NCBI GenBank assembly: GCA_000302695.1 | Contig: AMFN01000004.1 | Location: 124,001-188,000, forward strand | DNA from: Enterobacteriaceae bacterium LSJC7 | GTDB taxonomy: Bacteria; Pseudomonadota; Gammaproteobacteria; Enterobacterales; Enterobacteriaceae | Direction: 5' to 3' | Length of the DNA stretch: 64,000 nucleotides | Shown here: one piece after another, positions 1-15,000 of the stretch | Layout of the letters: each line of letters starts with the position of its first letter | Position numbering within the stretch: the stretch's first letter is position 1 | Position numbers and translations under genes: made by a program | The notes under the pieces: generated by a model | What the model was told of the DNA's origin: nothing | The model's database searches: none | What the model saw: the letters and a program-made list of their open reading frames with translations, nothing else

Positions 1-3000
1 AAAGGTGAACCGGGCAGCACCATCACCATTTACGACAACGGCACCAAAATTGGTGAAACCAAGGTCGATGGCAATGGCAACTGGCTGTGGACACCGGATA
101 AGCCTCTGGGCGAAGGCAAGCATGAGCTGACCACCACTGAGACGGATAAAGCAGGCAACGTCAGCGATCCGTCCAAAGGTTTTGAAATCACGGTCGATAC
201 GACAGCGCCAGAAGGCTCCACTACGCCGCCAACCACTACCGATAACGTGGGCGATAAAACCGGTCCACTGACTGACGGTGACTATACCGATGACACCCGC
301 CCGGAACTGTCCGGCAAAGGTGAGCCGGGTAATACCATTGATATCTGGGACAACGGCAAGATTATTGGCTCCACCACGGTTGATAAAGACGGTAACTGGA
401 CATGGCAGCCGGAAGAGCCGCTGACTGAAGGCGATCACAAGCTGTCCACCACCGAGACCGATGGCGCAGGTAATACCTCTAAGCCGTCGCCGGATATCAA
501 CATTGTTGTGGATACCACACCGCCGACCGGCGCTACCACGCCGCCGACCACCACCGATAACGTGGGTAACAAAACCGGTCCGTTGACCAGTGGCGAAGCG
601 ACCGACGATGCCAAACCGGAACTGTCCGGTAAAGGCGAGCCGGGCAACACCATTGATATCTGGGACAATGGCGAGAAAATTGGCTCCACTACGGTCGATA
701 AAGACGGTAACTGGACCTGGGAGCCGGAAAAGCCGCTGCCTGACGGTGAGCATAACCTCTCCACCACCGAGACGGATAAAGCGGGTAACACCTCTGAGCC
801 GTCGCCGGGTATTGATATTGTTGTCGATACCACGCCGCCGACCGGCTCTACCACCCCGCCGACCACCACGGATGACGTGGGTGATAAAACCGGTCCGCTG
901 AAAAATGGCGAAGCCACTGATGACACTAAACCGGAGCTTTCCGGTAAAGGCGATCCGGGCAATACCATTGATATCTGGGATAACGGCGAGAAAATTGGCT
1001 CCACCACGGTTGATAAAGATGGTAACTGGACGTGGGAGCCGGAAACACCGCTGACCGAAGGCGAGCACAAGCTGTCCACCACCGAAACCGATCCGGCGGG
1101 CAACACCTCTAAGCCATCACCGGATATCACCATCGTTGTGGACACGACGGCGCCGGAAGGCTCTACGACTCCGCCGACGGCTATTGATGATGTAGGCAAT
1201 AAAACGGGTCCACTTACCGATGGTGGCTACACCGATGACACCCAGCCGGAGCTGTCCGGTAAAGGCGAGCCGGGCAACACCATTGATATCTGGGATAACG
1301 GCGAAAAAATCGGCTCAACGGTTGTTGATGAGAACGGCAACTGGACGTGGGAGCCGGAAACACCGCTGACCGAAGGTGAGCACAAGCTGTCCACCACCGA
1401 AACCGACGAAGCAGGTAATACCTCTAAGCCGTCTCCGGACCTGACCATTAACGTTGACACCACGCCGCCGGTAACCCCGTCGACGCCGGGTGCAACTGAC
1501 AATGTCGGTGATAAAACAGGCCCGATTACCAGTGGCGAAGCGACCGACGATGCACAGCCAGAACTCAACGGTAAAGGTGAGCCTGGCAACGTTGTCGATA
1601 TCTGGGATAACGGTGAGAAAATTGGCTCCACGGTGGTTGATGAAAACGGCAACTGGACATGGCAGCCAGAAACGCCGCTGCCTGACGGTGAGCACAACAT
1701 TTCCACCACCGAGACCGACCCGGCGGGTAACACCTCTGAGCCGTCTCCGGGCATCAACATTATTGTAGATACCACACCGCCGGATGCGGATTCACTGGCG
1801 ATTACCGGCGTGAACGACACCGTAGGTGAAATCACCGGTAACATCGAAAACGGCGGTAAAACCGACGACAGCCGTCCGACCCTCTCCGGTACCGGCACCG
1901 CAGGCGACACCATTGTGCTGTACACCACCGATGCCAGCGGTAAGCATGAAATCGGCCGCGCCACCGTGGATGCCAACGGTAACTGGTCTATTCAGCCGCA
2001 AAGCCCGCTGCTGGCCGGTGAGAACGTGTTCTCTGCCAAAGAAATCGACCCGGCAGGCAACAGCATCACTTCTGGTGATTATTCCGTTACGCTGTATGTG
2101 GTTGGCCCGGATGTGCCGAGCATTGGCGCAATCGTGGATAACGCAGGCCCTGAAACGGGTCCGCTGCAAAAAGGCGACGTGACTGACGATAACAGCCCAA
2201 CCGTTACCGGCTCTGCTGGCGCGGGCGATACCGTGCGTATCTACGACAACGGTAAGCTTATCGGCAGCACCACCGCAGACAAAGACGGTAACTGGAGCTT
2301 CACGCCGGGTACGGCGCTGGCTGACGGTGAGCACAACATCACCGTGACCGCGACCGACAGCGTTGGCCAGACCAGCGAGCACAGCGGTGAGTTTGGCTTT
2401 AATATCGACACCCAGGCACCGGAGACGGTGAAAGACCTGGTCGCTATCGATAACGAAGGCGACGTACAGGGTCCTATCGAAAACGGTAGCACCACTGACG
2501 ACACCACGCCGACCCTGGGCGGCACTGCCGAACCGGGCAGCACCGTGAACATCTATGATGACGGTAAAAAAATTGGTGAAGCGCAGGTCGACGACAACGG
2601 TTCGTGGAGCTGGACGCCGGATGAAGCACTGGAAGATGGTTCACACAGCATCACCGTGACGGTGACCGACCCGGCTGGCAATGAATCAGGCCACTCAGAC
2701 GAGTTGGTTATCAACGTTGACACCACCGATCCGACCGCACAGATAACCAACCTTGTCGACAGCGTGGGTGACGTGGTGGGTAACATCACCCCGAACGGCG
2801 TGACCGATGACACCAAACCGCAGATAAACGGTATTGCTAAAGCCAACAGCATCGTCAAGATTTACGACGGCGAAACTCTGCTGGGCAGCACCACCTCTGA
2901 CGCTGACGGTAAGTGGAGCTTCAAACCTGAGACGGCACTGAGCGAAGGCAACCACAGCCTGACTGTGACCGCCACCGATCCGGCAGGCAACACCAGCCAG

Positions 3001-6000
3001 CAGTCTGGTGCGTTCGTGTTTGAGGTTGATATCACCTCTCCGACCATGCCGACTATCGACGGCGCCATTGACGATGTGGGTAGCGTGCGCGATGCGCTGG
3101 CAAACGGCGGCATGACCGACGACTCCACCCCGACCCTGCACGGTAGCGCAGAAGCGGGCAGTATTGTCACGCTCTATGACGGCGCAGCTGTACTGGGCAG
3201 CGTGAAAGCTGGCGCAGACGGTAAGTGGACGTTCACTCCGACCACTCCGCTCAGTGAAGGTGAGCACCGCTTCACCGTGACCGCGACGGATGACGCGGGC
3301 AACGTGAGCGATAAGTCTGCTGAGTTTGTACTGAGCACCGACTACAGCGCACCGGATGCCTCTAAGCTTGCGATTACCGGCTTTGCTGACGACGTGGGCG
3401 AAGTTAAGGGCAATATCATCAGCGGCGGCAGCACCGACGACACCATGCCGGTCATTTCCGGTACCGGTACCGCGGGCGACACCATCACCCTGTACACCAC
3501 CGTTAATGGCGTGAAAACCCTGCTGGGCAGCACCACAGTTGGGGCCGACGGCACCTGGAAACTGGCGCTGACGCAGAGCAATGCGCTCGCAGGCGGTGTG
3601 AATCAGATTACCGCCGTTGAAACCGACCAGGTCGGTAACAGCACCAGCCCGACCCCGCCTTATGTCGTGACCGTGTACACCGCAGGCGACGGCCCGTCCA
3701 CGCCGAGCATCAATACCGTATTTGATGACGCAGGCACCGTGACTGGCCCGCTGCAGAAAGGCAGCGTGACCGACGACAACACCCCGACACTCAAAGGCAA
3801 CGGTGAAGCAGGCAGTACCGTTCGCATATACGACAATGGTGTGCAGATTGGCTCCGTCACCGTGGGTAGCGATGGCAGCTGGACCTTCACTCCGTCCACG
3901 GCGCTTAAAGACGGCACGCACGCTTTCACGGCAGATTCAGTGAACAAAGTGGGCCAGGTAAGCGAGACGAGCGGTGCATGGGGTATTGATATTGATACTC
4001 AGGCACCGGATGCGATTACCGATCTGGTCATCACCGATAACGTGGGTGATGTGCAGGGCGAACTCAAAGACGGCGACACCACCGACGACTCCACCCCGAC
4101 CATCAGCGGTACCGCTGAGCCGGGCAGCACCGTTAATATTTATGACGGTGAGCGCGTGATTGACCAGGTTGAAGTGGGCGAAGACGGCAAGTGGACCTGG
4201 ACCCCGGACGAAGCGCTGAGCGAAGGCGATCATAACCTGTCAGCCAGCGTGACCGACGAAGCGGGCAACGAGTCTGGCCGCACGCCGGGCATCAACATTA
4301 CCGTTGATACCAGTGATGTGACCATCGCGATTACCAGCGTGGTTGATGATGTGGGTTCTGTCACCGGCAATATTGCCCGCGACGGCGTGACCGACGACAC
4401 CACCCCGACCATTAACGGTACCGGTAAAGCGGGCAGCATCGTCAAGATTTACGACGGCAGCACCCTGCTGGGCAGTACCACCGTTGACGCCAGCGGCAAA
4501 TGGAGCTTCACGCCATCCACAGCGCTGGGCGAAGGCAAACATACCCTCACCGCTAACGCCACCGATCTGGCAGGGAACGTGAGCGACGATGTGAACTTCG
4601 GTTTCACCATCGACACCACCGCACCGACCTTGCCGACTATCGACAGTGCACAGGATGACGTAGGTGCGATTCAGGGCGAGCTGGCACACAACGGCGTGAC
4701 CGATGACCCGACCCCAACCCTGAGTGGCACGGCCGAAGCGGGCAGCATCGTTATCATCTCTGATGGTGAAACGACGCTGGGTTCCGTGAAAGCAGGCGCA
4801 GACGGCAAGTGGACCTTTACACCGACCTCGACGCTGAGTGAAGGTACGCATCACTTCACCGTGACCGCGACGGACGCGGCCGGCAACGTGAGCGGCAAGT
4901 CCAACGAGTTCACGCTGACCACCGACTACACCCTGCCGGATACCTCTAAACTGGCTATCACCGGTTTTGAAGACAACGTGGGTGAAGTAAAAGGCAATAT
5001 CCTTAATGGCGGCAGCACCGACGACACCACGCCGGTTATTACTGGTACCGGTACCGCGGGCGACACCATCACCGTCTACACCACCGTTAATGGCGTGAAA
5101 ACCCTGCTGGGCTCCACCCTGGTTGAGGCCGACGGCACCTGGAAACTGGCGCTGACCGAGAGCAATGCGCTGTCTGGTGGCGTAAACCAGATTACCGCAG
5201 TAGAAAGCGATCCGGCCGGTAACAGCACCAGCCCGACGCCTGCCTATGTGGTGACCGTGTACACCGCAGGCGACGGCCCGTCCACGCCGAGGATCAATAC
5301 CGTATTTGATGACGCAGGCACCGTGACTGGCCCGCTGCAGAAAGGCAGCGTGACCGATGACAACACCCCGACACTCAAAGGCAACGGCGAAGCAGGCAGC
5401 ACCGTTCGCATTTACGACAACGGCAAGCTGATTGGCTCCACCATTGTTAACAGCGACGGCAGCTGGACCTTCACCCCGTCCACGGCGCTTAAAGACGGCA
5501 CGCACGCTTTCACGGCAGATTCAGTGAACAAAGTGGGCCAGGTGAGCGAGACGAGCGGTGCATGGGGTATTGATATTGATACTCAGGCACCGGATGCGAT
5601 TACCGATCTGGTCATCACCGATAACGTGGGTGATGTGCAGGGCGAACTCAAAGACGGCGACACCACCGACGACTCCACTCCGACCATCAGCGGTACCGCT
5701 GAGCCGGGCAGCACCGTTAATATTTATGACGGTGAGCGCGTGATTGACCAGGTTGAAGTGGGCGAAGACGGCAAGTGGAGCTGGACCCCGGACGAAGCGC
5801 TGAGCGAAGGCGATCATAACCTGTCAGCCAGCGTGACCGACGAAGCGGGCAACGAGTCTGGCCGCACGCCGGGCATCAACATTACCGTTGATACCAGTGA
5901 TGTGACCATCGCGATTACCAGCGTGGTTGATGATGTGGGTTCTGTCACCGGCAATATTGCCCGCGACGGCGTGACCGACGACACCACCCCGACCATTAAC

Positions 6001-9000
6001 GGTACCGGTAAAGCGGGCAGCATCGTCAAGATTTACGACGGCAGCACCCTGCTGGGCAGCACCACCGTTGATAAGAACGGCAGCTGGAGCTTCACGCCGG
6101 ATACGGCGCTGGGCGAAGGCAAACACACCCTCACGGCGAACGCCACCGATCTGGCCGGTAATGTGAGTGGCGATGTGAGCTTCGGTTTCACCATCGACAC
6201 CACCGCACCAACCGTGCCGACCATCGACGGCGCGCACGACGACGTGGGTGCGATTCAGGGCAGCGTGGCACACAACGGCGTGACCGATGACCCGACCCCG
6301 ACCCTGAGCGGCACGGCCGAAGCGGGCAGCATCGTTATCATCTCTGATGGTGAAACGACGCTTGGCTCCGTGAAAGCAGGCGCAGACGGCAAGTGGACCT
6401 TTACACCGACCTCGACGCTGAGTGAAGGTACGCATCACTTCACCGTGACCGCGACGGACGCGGCCGGCAACGTGAGCGGCAAGTCCAACGAGTTCACGCT
6501 GACCACCGACTACAGCGCACCGGATGCGTCCAAGCTGGCGATTACCGGCTTTGAAGACAACGTGGGCGAAGTGACAGGCAACGTGGCGAACGGCGGCAGC
6601 ACCGACGACACCACACCGGTGATTACCGGTACCGGTACCGCGGGCGACACCATCACCGTCTACACCACACTGAACGGCACGAAGATCCTGCTGGGCAGCA
6701 CCACGGTTGGCGCAGACGGCAGCTGGAAACTGGCTATCACCGACAGCAACGCGCTGGCGGCAGGCACGCATACGCTGACCGCTGTAGAAAGCGATCCGGC
6801 GGGCAACAGCACGTCTCCGACGCCTGGCTACACCGTTACCGTGGTTACGGGTGTGCCGGCTGCGCCGAGCATCAACACCGTGGTTGACGACGCAGGCTCC
6901 GTTACCGGCACACTGCAAAAAGGTGCAGTGACTGATGACAGCACCCCGACGCTGAAAGGCTCGGCGGGCGCTGGCGCTGTGGTGCGTATTTACGACAACG
7001 GCAAAGTCATTGGCAGCACCACTGCGGATAAAGACGGCAACTGGACCTTCACGCCTTCTACGGCACTCAAAGACGGCTCGCACGTGTTCACGGCTGACGT
7101 GGTCACCAGCGTAGGTCAGAGCAGCGAGAAGAGCGGCGACTGGAATCTCTCCATTGACACCGCAGCGCCAAATCCGGTTGATGACCTGAAGATCACCGAC
7201 AACGTCGGCGACATCCAGGGCGAGATCAAGGACGGCGACACCACTGACGACTCCACCCCGACCTTTGAAGGCACGGCAGAGCCGGGCAGCACCGTAAACA
7301 TCTACGACGGCAAAGATAAAATCGGTACCGCCACGGTGGGTGAAGACGGCAAGTGGACCTGGACGCCGGACGAGTCTCTGGGTGAAGGCGAGCACAACCT
7401 GTCCGTCAGCGTCACCGACGAAGCGGGCAACGAGTCTGGCCGCACGCCGGGCGTCAACATCACCGTTGATACCAGCGAAGTGACCATTGCCATCACCAAC
7501 GTGGTGGACGATATCGGTACGGTGACCGGCAACATTGCCCGTGACGGCGTGACCGACGACACCATGCCGACCATTAACGGTACCGGTAAAGCGGGCAGCA
7601 TCGTCAAGATTTACGACGGCAGCACCCTGCTGGGCAGCACCACCGTTGATAAGAACGGCAGCTGGAGCTTCACGCCGGATACGGCGCTGGGCGAAGGCAA
7701 ACACACCCTCACGGCGAACGCCACCGATCTGGCCGGTAATGTGAGTGGCGATGTGAGCTTCGGTTTCACCATCGACACCACCGCACCAACCGTGCCGACC
7801 ATCGACGGCGCGCACGACGACGTGGGTGCGATTCAGGGCAGCGTGGCACACAACGGCGTGACCGATGACCCGACCCCGACCCTGAGCGGCACGGCCGAAG
7901 CGGGCAGCATCGTTATCATCTCTGATGGTGAAACGACGCTGGGCTCCGTGAAAGCAGGCGCAGACGGTAAGTGGACCTTTACACCGACCTCGACGCTGAG
8001 TGAAGGTACGCATCACTTCACCGTGACCGCGACGGACGCGGCCGGCAACGTGAGCGGCAAGTCCAACGAGTTCACGCTGACCACCGACTACAGCGCACCG
8101 GATGCGTCCAAGCTGGCGATTACCGGCTTTGAAGACAACGTGGGCGAAGTGACAGGCAACGTGGCGAACGGCGGCAGCACCGACGACACCACACCGGTGA
8201 TTACCGGTACTGGTACCGCGGGCGACACCATCACCGTCTACACCACACTGAACGGCACGAAGATCCTGCTGGGCAGCACCACGGTTGGCGCAGACGGCAG
8301 CTGGAAACTGGCTATCACCGACAGCAACGCGCTGGCGGCAGGCACGCATACGCTGACCGCTGTAGAAAGCGATCCGGCGGGCAACAGCACGTCTCCGACG
8401 CCTGGCTACACCGTTACCGTGGTTACGGGTGTGCCGGCTGCGCCGAGCATCAACACCGTGGTTGACGACGCAGGCTCTGTTACCGGCACACTGCAAAAAG
8501 GTGCAGTGACTGATGACAGCACCCCGACGCTGAAAGGCTCGGCGGGCGCTGGCGCTGTGGTGCGTATTTACGACAACGGCAAAGTCATTGGCAGCACCAC
8601 TGCGGATAAAGACGGCAACTGGACCTTCACGCCTTCTACGGCACTCAAAGACGGCTCGCACGTGTTCACGGCTGACGTGGTCACCAGCGTAGGTCAGAGC
8701 AGCGAGAAGAGCGGCGACTGGAATCTCTCCATTGACACCGCAGCGCCAAATCCGGTTGATGACCTGAAGATCACCGACAACGTCGGCGACATCCAGGGCG
8801 AGATCAAGGACGGCGACACCACTGACGACTCCACCCCGACCTTTGAAGGCACGGCAGAGCCGGGCAGCACCGTAAACATCTACGACGGCAAAGATAAAAT
8901 CGGTACCGCCACGGTGGGTGAAGACGGCAAGTGGACCTGGACGCCGGACGAGTCTCTGGGTGAAGGCGAGCACAACCTGTCCGTCAGCGTCACCGACGAA

Positions 9001-12000
9001 GCGGGCAACGAGTCTGGCCGCACGCCGGGCGTCAACATCACCGTTGATACCAGCGAAGTGACCATTGCCATCACCAACGTGGTGGACGATATCGGTACGG
9101 TGACCGGCAACATTGCCCGTGACGGCGTGACCGACGACACCATGCCGACCATTAACGGTACCGGTAAAGCGGGCAGCATCGTCAAGATTTACGACGGCAG
9201 CACCCTGCTGGGCAGCACCACCGTTGATAAGAACGGCAGCTGGAGCTTCACGCCGGATACGGCGCTGGGCGAAGGCAAACACACCCTCACGGCGAACGCC
9301 ACCGATCTGGCCGGTAATGTGAGTGGCGATGTGAGCTTCGGTTTCACCATCGACACCACCGCACCAACCGTGCCGACCATCGACGGCGCGCACGACGACG
9401 TGGGTGCGATTCAGGGCAGCGTGGCACACAACGGTGTGACCGATGACCCGACCCCGACCCTGAGCGGCACGGCCGAAGCGGGCAGCATCGTTATCATCTC
9501 TGATGGTGAAACGACGCTGGGCTCCGTGAAAGCAGGCGCAGACGGTAAGTGGACCTTTACACCGACCTCGACGCTGAGTGAAGGTACGCATCACTTCACC
9601 GTGACCGCGACGGACGCGGCCGGCAACGTGAGCGGCAAGTCCAACGAGTTCACGCTGACCACCGACTACAGCGCACCGGATGCGTCCAAGCTGGCGATTA
9701 CCGGCTTTGCTGATGACGTGGGCGAAGTTAAGGGTAACGTGGAAAGCGGCGGCAGCACCGACGACACCATGCCGGTGATTTCCGGTACCGGTACGGAAGG
9801 TGACACCATTACCGTGTCCACCACGATCAATGGCACCACCATTGTTCTGGGCAGCACCACCGTTGGCGCTGACGGTAAGTGGACCCTGCAGATTGATGCA
9901 GACCACGCCCTGTCTTCCGGCACCCATGCCCTGACGGCGGTGGAAACCGACCCGGCAGGCAACAGCACTAAACCGAGTTCCAGCTATACCGTGACGGTGG
10001 TGGCCGATGTTCCGGCAGCACCGAGCATCAACACCGTGGTTGACGATTACGGCTCTGTCACCGGCCAGCTGCAGAAAGGCGCGGTCACCGATGACAGCAC
10101 CCCGACGCTGAAAGGCTCGGCGGGCGCAGGCATGACCATCCGTATCTACGACAATGGCACGCTGATTGGCAGCACCACCGCTGACAGCAACGGTAACTGG
10201 ACCTTCACGCCTGGAACGGCACTGAAAGACGGTAGCCACTCCTTCACTGCGGACGCTGTCGACAGCGTAGGCCAGGTGAGCAATGAGAGCGGCGACTGGG
10301 CTATCAGCATCGATACGCAGGCACCGGATGCCATTAAGGATCTGACCCTGACCGATGACGTGGGCGCGGTAACCGGCGTTATTAAGAACGGCGATACCAC
10401 CGACGATGCAACACCGACCTTCAGCGGCAGCGCTGAGCCGGGCAGTACTGTTAACATCTATGACGGTGACAATAAGATTGGATCTGTCACCGTGGGGGAA
10501 GACGGTAAGTGGAGCTGGACGCCGGAAACAGAACTGGCCGATGGCGACCACAGCCTCTCTGCCAGCGTCACTGACGAAGCAGGCAACGAAAGTGCACGCA
10601 CGCCGTCTGTTGATATCAAGGTTGATACCGCCGATGTCAACATCTCCATTAGCTATCTGGTGGATGACGTTGGCACCGTGACCGGCAACCTGTCAACCGG
10701 CAGTGTCACCGACGACGTCCAGCCGGAAATCGTGGGTAAAGGCAAAGCAGGCAGCATCGTTAAGATTTACGACGGTAATGTTCTGCTGGGCAGCACCACC
10801 GTGGGTGCCGATGGCACCTGGCGCTTCACGTCTGAGTCCGATCTGTCCGAAGGCGCACATACCATCAAAGCCAGAGCGACCGATGGTGCGGGTAACGTGA
10901 GTGAAGATGCTGTCTTCACCATCACCATCGACACCAAAGCTCCGTCAGCTCCGACTATTGACGGCGCACACGATGATGTGGGTGCAATCCAGGGCAACGT
11001 GGCAAGCGGCGGCGTGACCGACGACCCGACTCCGACCCTGAGCGGTACGGCAGAAGCAGGCTCTCTGGTTTCCATCTACGATGGCGAGACCAAAGTGGGC
11101 TCTGTGAAAGCAGACGCGAGCGGTAAGTGGAGCTGGACACCGACGACAACGCTGGCTGAAGGCAGCCATAACTTCACCGTGACCGCGACGGATGCCGCAG
11201 GCAACGTAAGCGGTGAGTCCAACGAGTACAACCTGACCACGGACTACACTGCACCGGATGCCTCTAAACTGGCTATCACGGGCTATGAAGACGACGTTGG
11301 TGTGGTAACGGGCAATATCGCCAGCGGCAGCAGCACCGACGACACCATGCCGGTGATTACCGGTACCGGTACGGCGGGCGACACCATCACCGTGTACAGC
11401 ACGCTCAACGGCAACAAAGTTGTTCTGGGTACGGCTACCGTCGACGCTAACGGTAAATGGAGCCTGGCTGTTGACGCAGACCACGCCCTGGCAACGGGAA
11501 CGCATGCCCTGACGGCGGTGGAAACCGACCCGGCAGGCAACAGCACCAACCCGAGCGCTATCTACACCGTGACCGTGGTGGGCGATGTTCCGGCAGCACC
11601 GAGCATCAACACCCTCGTTGACGATTATGGCACCGTGACCGGCGAGTTGCAGAAAGGCGCTGTGACCGATGACAGCACCCCGACGCTGAAAGGCTCTGCG
11701 GGCGCAGGCATGACCATTCGTATCTACGACAATGGTGTGGAAATCGGCAGCACGACCGCTGACAACAACGGTAACTGGGCGTTTACGCCGAGCACCACAC
11801 TCCCGGACGGCAGCCATGCCTTCTCTGCGGATGCGGTGAACACCGTAGGCCAGGTGAGTGAGAAGAGTGGTGAGTGGAGCATTTCCATCGACACCGCTGC
11901 GCCGTCAGCGATTACCGATATGGTTATCACTGATAATGTGGGCGAGGTCACTGGTCCAATCGCGAGCGGCGATACCACGGATGACAACACCCCGACCCTG

Positions 12001-15000
12001 AGCGGCAGCGCGGAAGCGAACAGCATTGTGACCATTTATGATGGCATCACGAAGATTGGTTCGACGACCGCAGACAGCAACGGTAAGTGGAGCTGGACGC
12101 CAGAAACTATCCTGGCCGATGGCAAACACAGCCTGTCCGTGAGTGCGAAAGATGCCGCGGGTAACGAAAGTGACCGCACTGCTGTGGTTGATTTCACGGT
12201 AGATACGGCGAACGTGACGATTTCTATCACCTCTGTGGTGGATGATATCGGTAGCGTCACCGGCAACATCGCCGCGAACGGCGTGACCGACGACACCATG
12301 CCGACGATTAACGGTTCGGGTAAAGCGGGCAGCACCGTGAAGGTTTACGATGGCGACACGCTGCTGGGCAGCACCACCGTAACCGCTGGAGGTACCTGGA
12401 GCTTCACGCCGACCACGGCGCTGAAAGACGGCGCGCACACTATCAAGGTGAACGCGACCGATGCCGCAGGCAAAACCAGTGAAGATGTGAACTTCAGCTT
12501 CACGGTTGACACCGAAGCCCCGACGCTGCCGACCATCGACAACGTGGAAGATGACGTGGGTTCAATCCAGGGTCCGCTTGCGAACAACGGCGTAACCGAC
12601 GATCCGACCCCGACGCTGAGCGGTAAAGCAGAAGCGGGCAGCCTCGTTACTGTCTATGACGGTGAGAAGGCCATTGGCTCCGTGAAGGCTGACAGCAATG
12701 GCAACTGGAACTGGACGACCCCGACGCTGACCGCAGGTGAGCACAAGTTCACCGTGACGGCCACTGACACTGCGGGCAACGTAAGCGGTAAGTCAGACGA
12801 ATTTGTTCTGACCACCGACTACACTGCGCCAGATGGTTCTAAGCTTGCTATCACAGGCTTTGAAGACTCCGAAGGGGCAGTGACCGGGAATATCGTCAGC
12901 GGCGGTTCGTCTGACGACAAGCAGCCGGTTATTTCCGGTACCGGTACCGCGGGCGATACCATCACGCTTTACACCACAATTAACAATGTGAAGACGCTGC
13001 TGGGGACCACGACGGTTGACGCCAACGGCACCTGGAAACTGGCGCTGGACAGCAGCAATGCCCTGTCTGAAGGCCTCAACAGCCTCAGTGCGGTAGAAAG
13101 CGATCCGGCCGGTAACGCAACCAGCCCAAGCCCGGCTTACGTGGTCACTATTGTGCCGACCTCGTTTGCTGCGCCAACCATCGACAACGTCGATGACAAC
13201 GCGGGTAAAGTGACAGGTACGGTTACCAATGGTGCGTCTACCGACGACACCACGCCGACCCTGAGCGGTAGTGCAGAAGCCAACAGCACCATCATCATCT
13301 ACAACGGTGATACGAGGCTCGGTCAGACGACCTCTGACAGCAGCGGTAAGTGGAGCTGGACGGTCACGCCTGCCCTGGCGGAGGGGGACTACAGCTTTAA
13401 CGCCAAAGCGCAGAGTTCTGCCGGGGTTATCAGTGACGCCAGTAACACCTGGAACGTCACTATTGATACCACGGCACCGAACCCGGTGGCTGACCTGACT
13501 ATCACCGATGATGTAGGTGATTACACAGGTCCGTTGTTTGACGGTGATACCACCGACGACAGCACGCCGACCCTGAGTGGTACAGCGGAAGCGGGCAGCA
13601 CCGTCACTATCTACAACGGTTCCAGCGTCCTGGGTACCGTAACGGTGAAAGATGACGGTAGCTGGAACTGGACGCCGAGTACGGCACTGAAAGACGCGAC
13701 CTATGCGTTCGCCGTCACCGTAACCGACGCCGCAGGCAACACCAGCGCATCAACACCGGTGGCGAACATCACCGTTGATACCCTGGCACCGCAGGTCACG
13801 CTGGCGATTAACGGCTACCAGGACAATACCGGAACGAACACCGGTCTGATGACCAACAACAACGGAACCACGGATGAAGTTAATCCGGTTCTGACCGGTA
13901 GCTGGACAGGCGATCTGCAGTCAAGTGAAGTGGTGCGCATTTACCAGGACGGCGTCCTGCTGGGTGTTGCCACGGTTGACCGCAATAACCACACCTGGAC
14001 CTATGCAGTTAAAGGGCTGGAGAACACGCATAAGTACAGCTTCACTGCCACAGCAGTCGATGCCGCAGGCAACGAAACGGCGGTTTCGCCAGAGTTCTCG
14101 TTGACCATCGACCTCGATGCACCGACGCAGACCGTCACTATCGTCAGCTATACCGACGATGTGGGTGCCGAGACCGGCGACTTCGGTTCGAATACCACGA
14201 CCGATGACCGTAACCCGGAACTCAACGGTAAAGTCAGTGGTGTACCGCTGGAAGAAGGTGAGGTGGTTCGTATTTATGATGCGACGACCAACACGCTGCT
14301 GGGTACAGCAACGGTAGACGCCAGCACCAGTAGCTGGACGTTTAAACTGCCAGCGCTGGAAGATGACAAAACGTACACCTTCAAGGCGGTAGTGGCTGAC
14401 GAAGCCGGTAACGAAGGGCCAGTCTCTAACGACTTTACGGTCTCTGTTGACCTGACAGTGGTGGTGAACGCCCAGACGACAGAAGACACCACGCCTATCA
14501 TCTCCGGCTCCACCGGTTTTGAAATTGGCGAAGGTGAATATGTTGTCGTTGAAGTGAACGGCAAAACCTACAGCTCGAAAGACGGTAGTGTGGTTGTTGA
14601 CCCGCGCAACAACACCTGGTATGTCCAGCTTCCGGATGCCGATGCGCTGAAGGTGGGGACTTATGACGTCAGGGCAACGCTGCACAGTGCAAACGGTGCT
14701 GCGATTACCTCTGATGACACGCTCAACGAGCTGGTAGTGGCTTCATCACCGAAAGTAACCGTCGGTACCGGCGCCAGTGACTCCAACCAGAAGGCGACGG
14801 CCGTAACGATTGGTGAAGATGGCGTATGGCGTATCCACAGTAACCAGTCCATGCTGGATGCAACCGGTACGTCGTCATCTACGCTGGGTGATTTTGCGGT
14901 TACCAAGCTTGTAAGTAACTCGGGGGCGGGCTATTCCGGTACGAGCTATGTACAGAACGCGACCTTCATCGACTACAACCGTGACGGCTATATGGACCTG

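Noticed and set aside
5824-10551. A 1,575-codon open frame on the minus strand inside the adhesin
   Set aside because: It is the mirror of the repeat coding pattern: its translation is a repetitive Gly/Arg/His/Ala-rich sequence whose periodicity follows the plus-strand domains. The GC-rich, codon-biased repeats keep the antisense frame free of stops.
1-14000. Regular repeats as a CRISPR-like array
   Set aside because: The repeats are in-frame coding units of about 300 bp with graded divergence, not short identical repeats with unique spacers.
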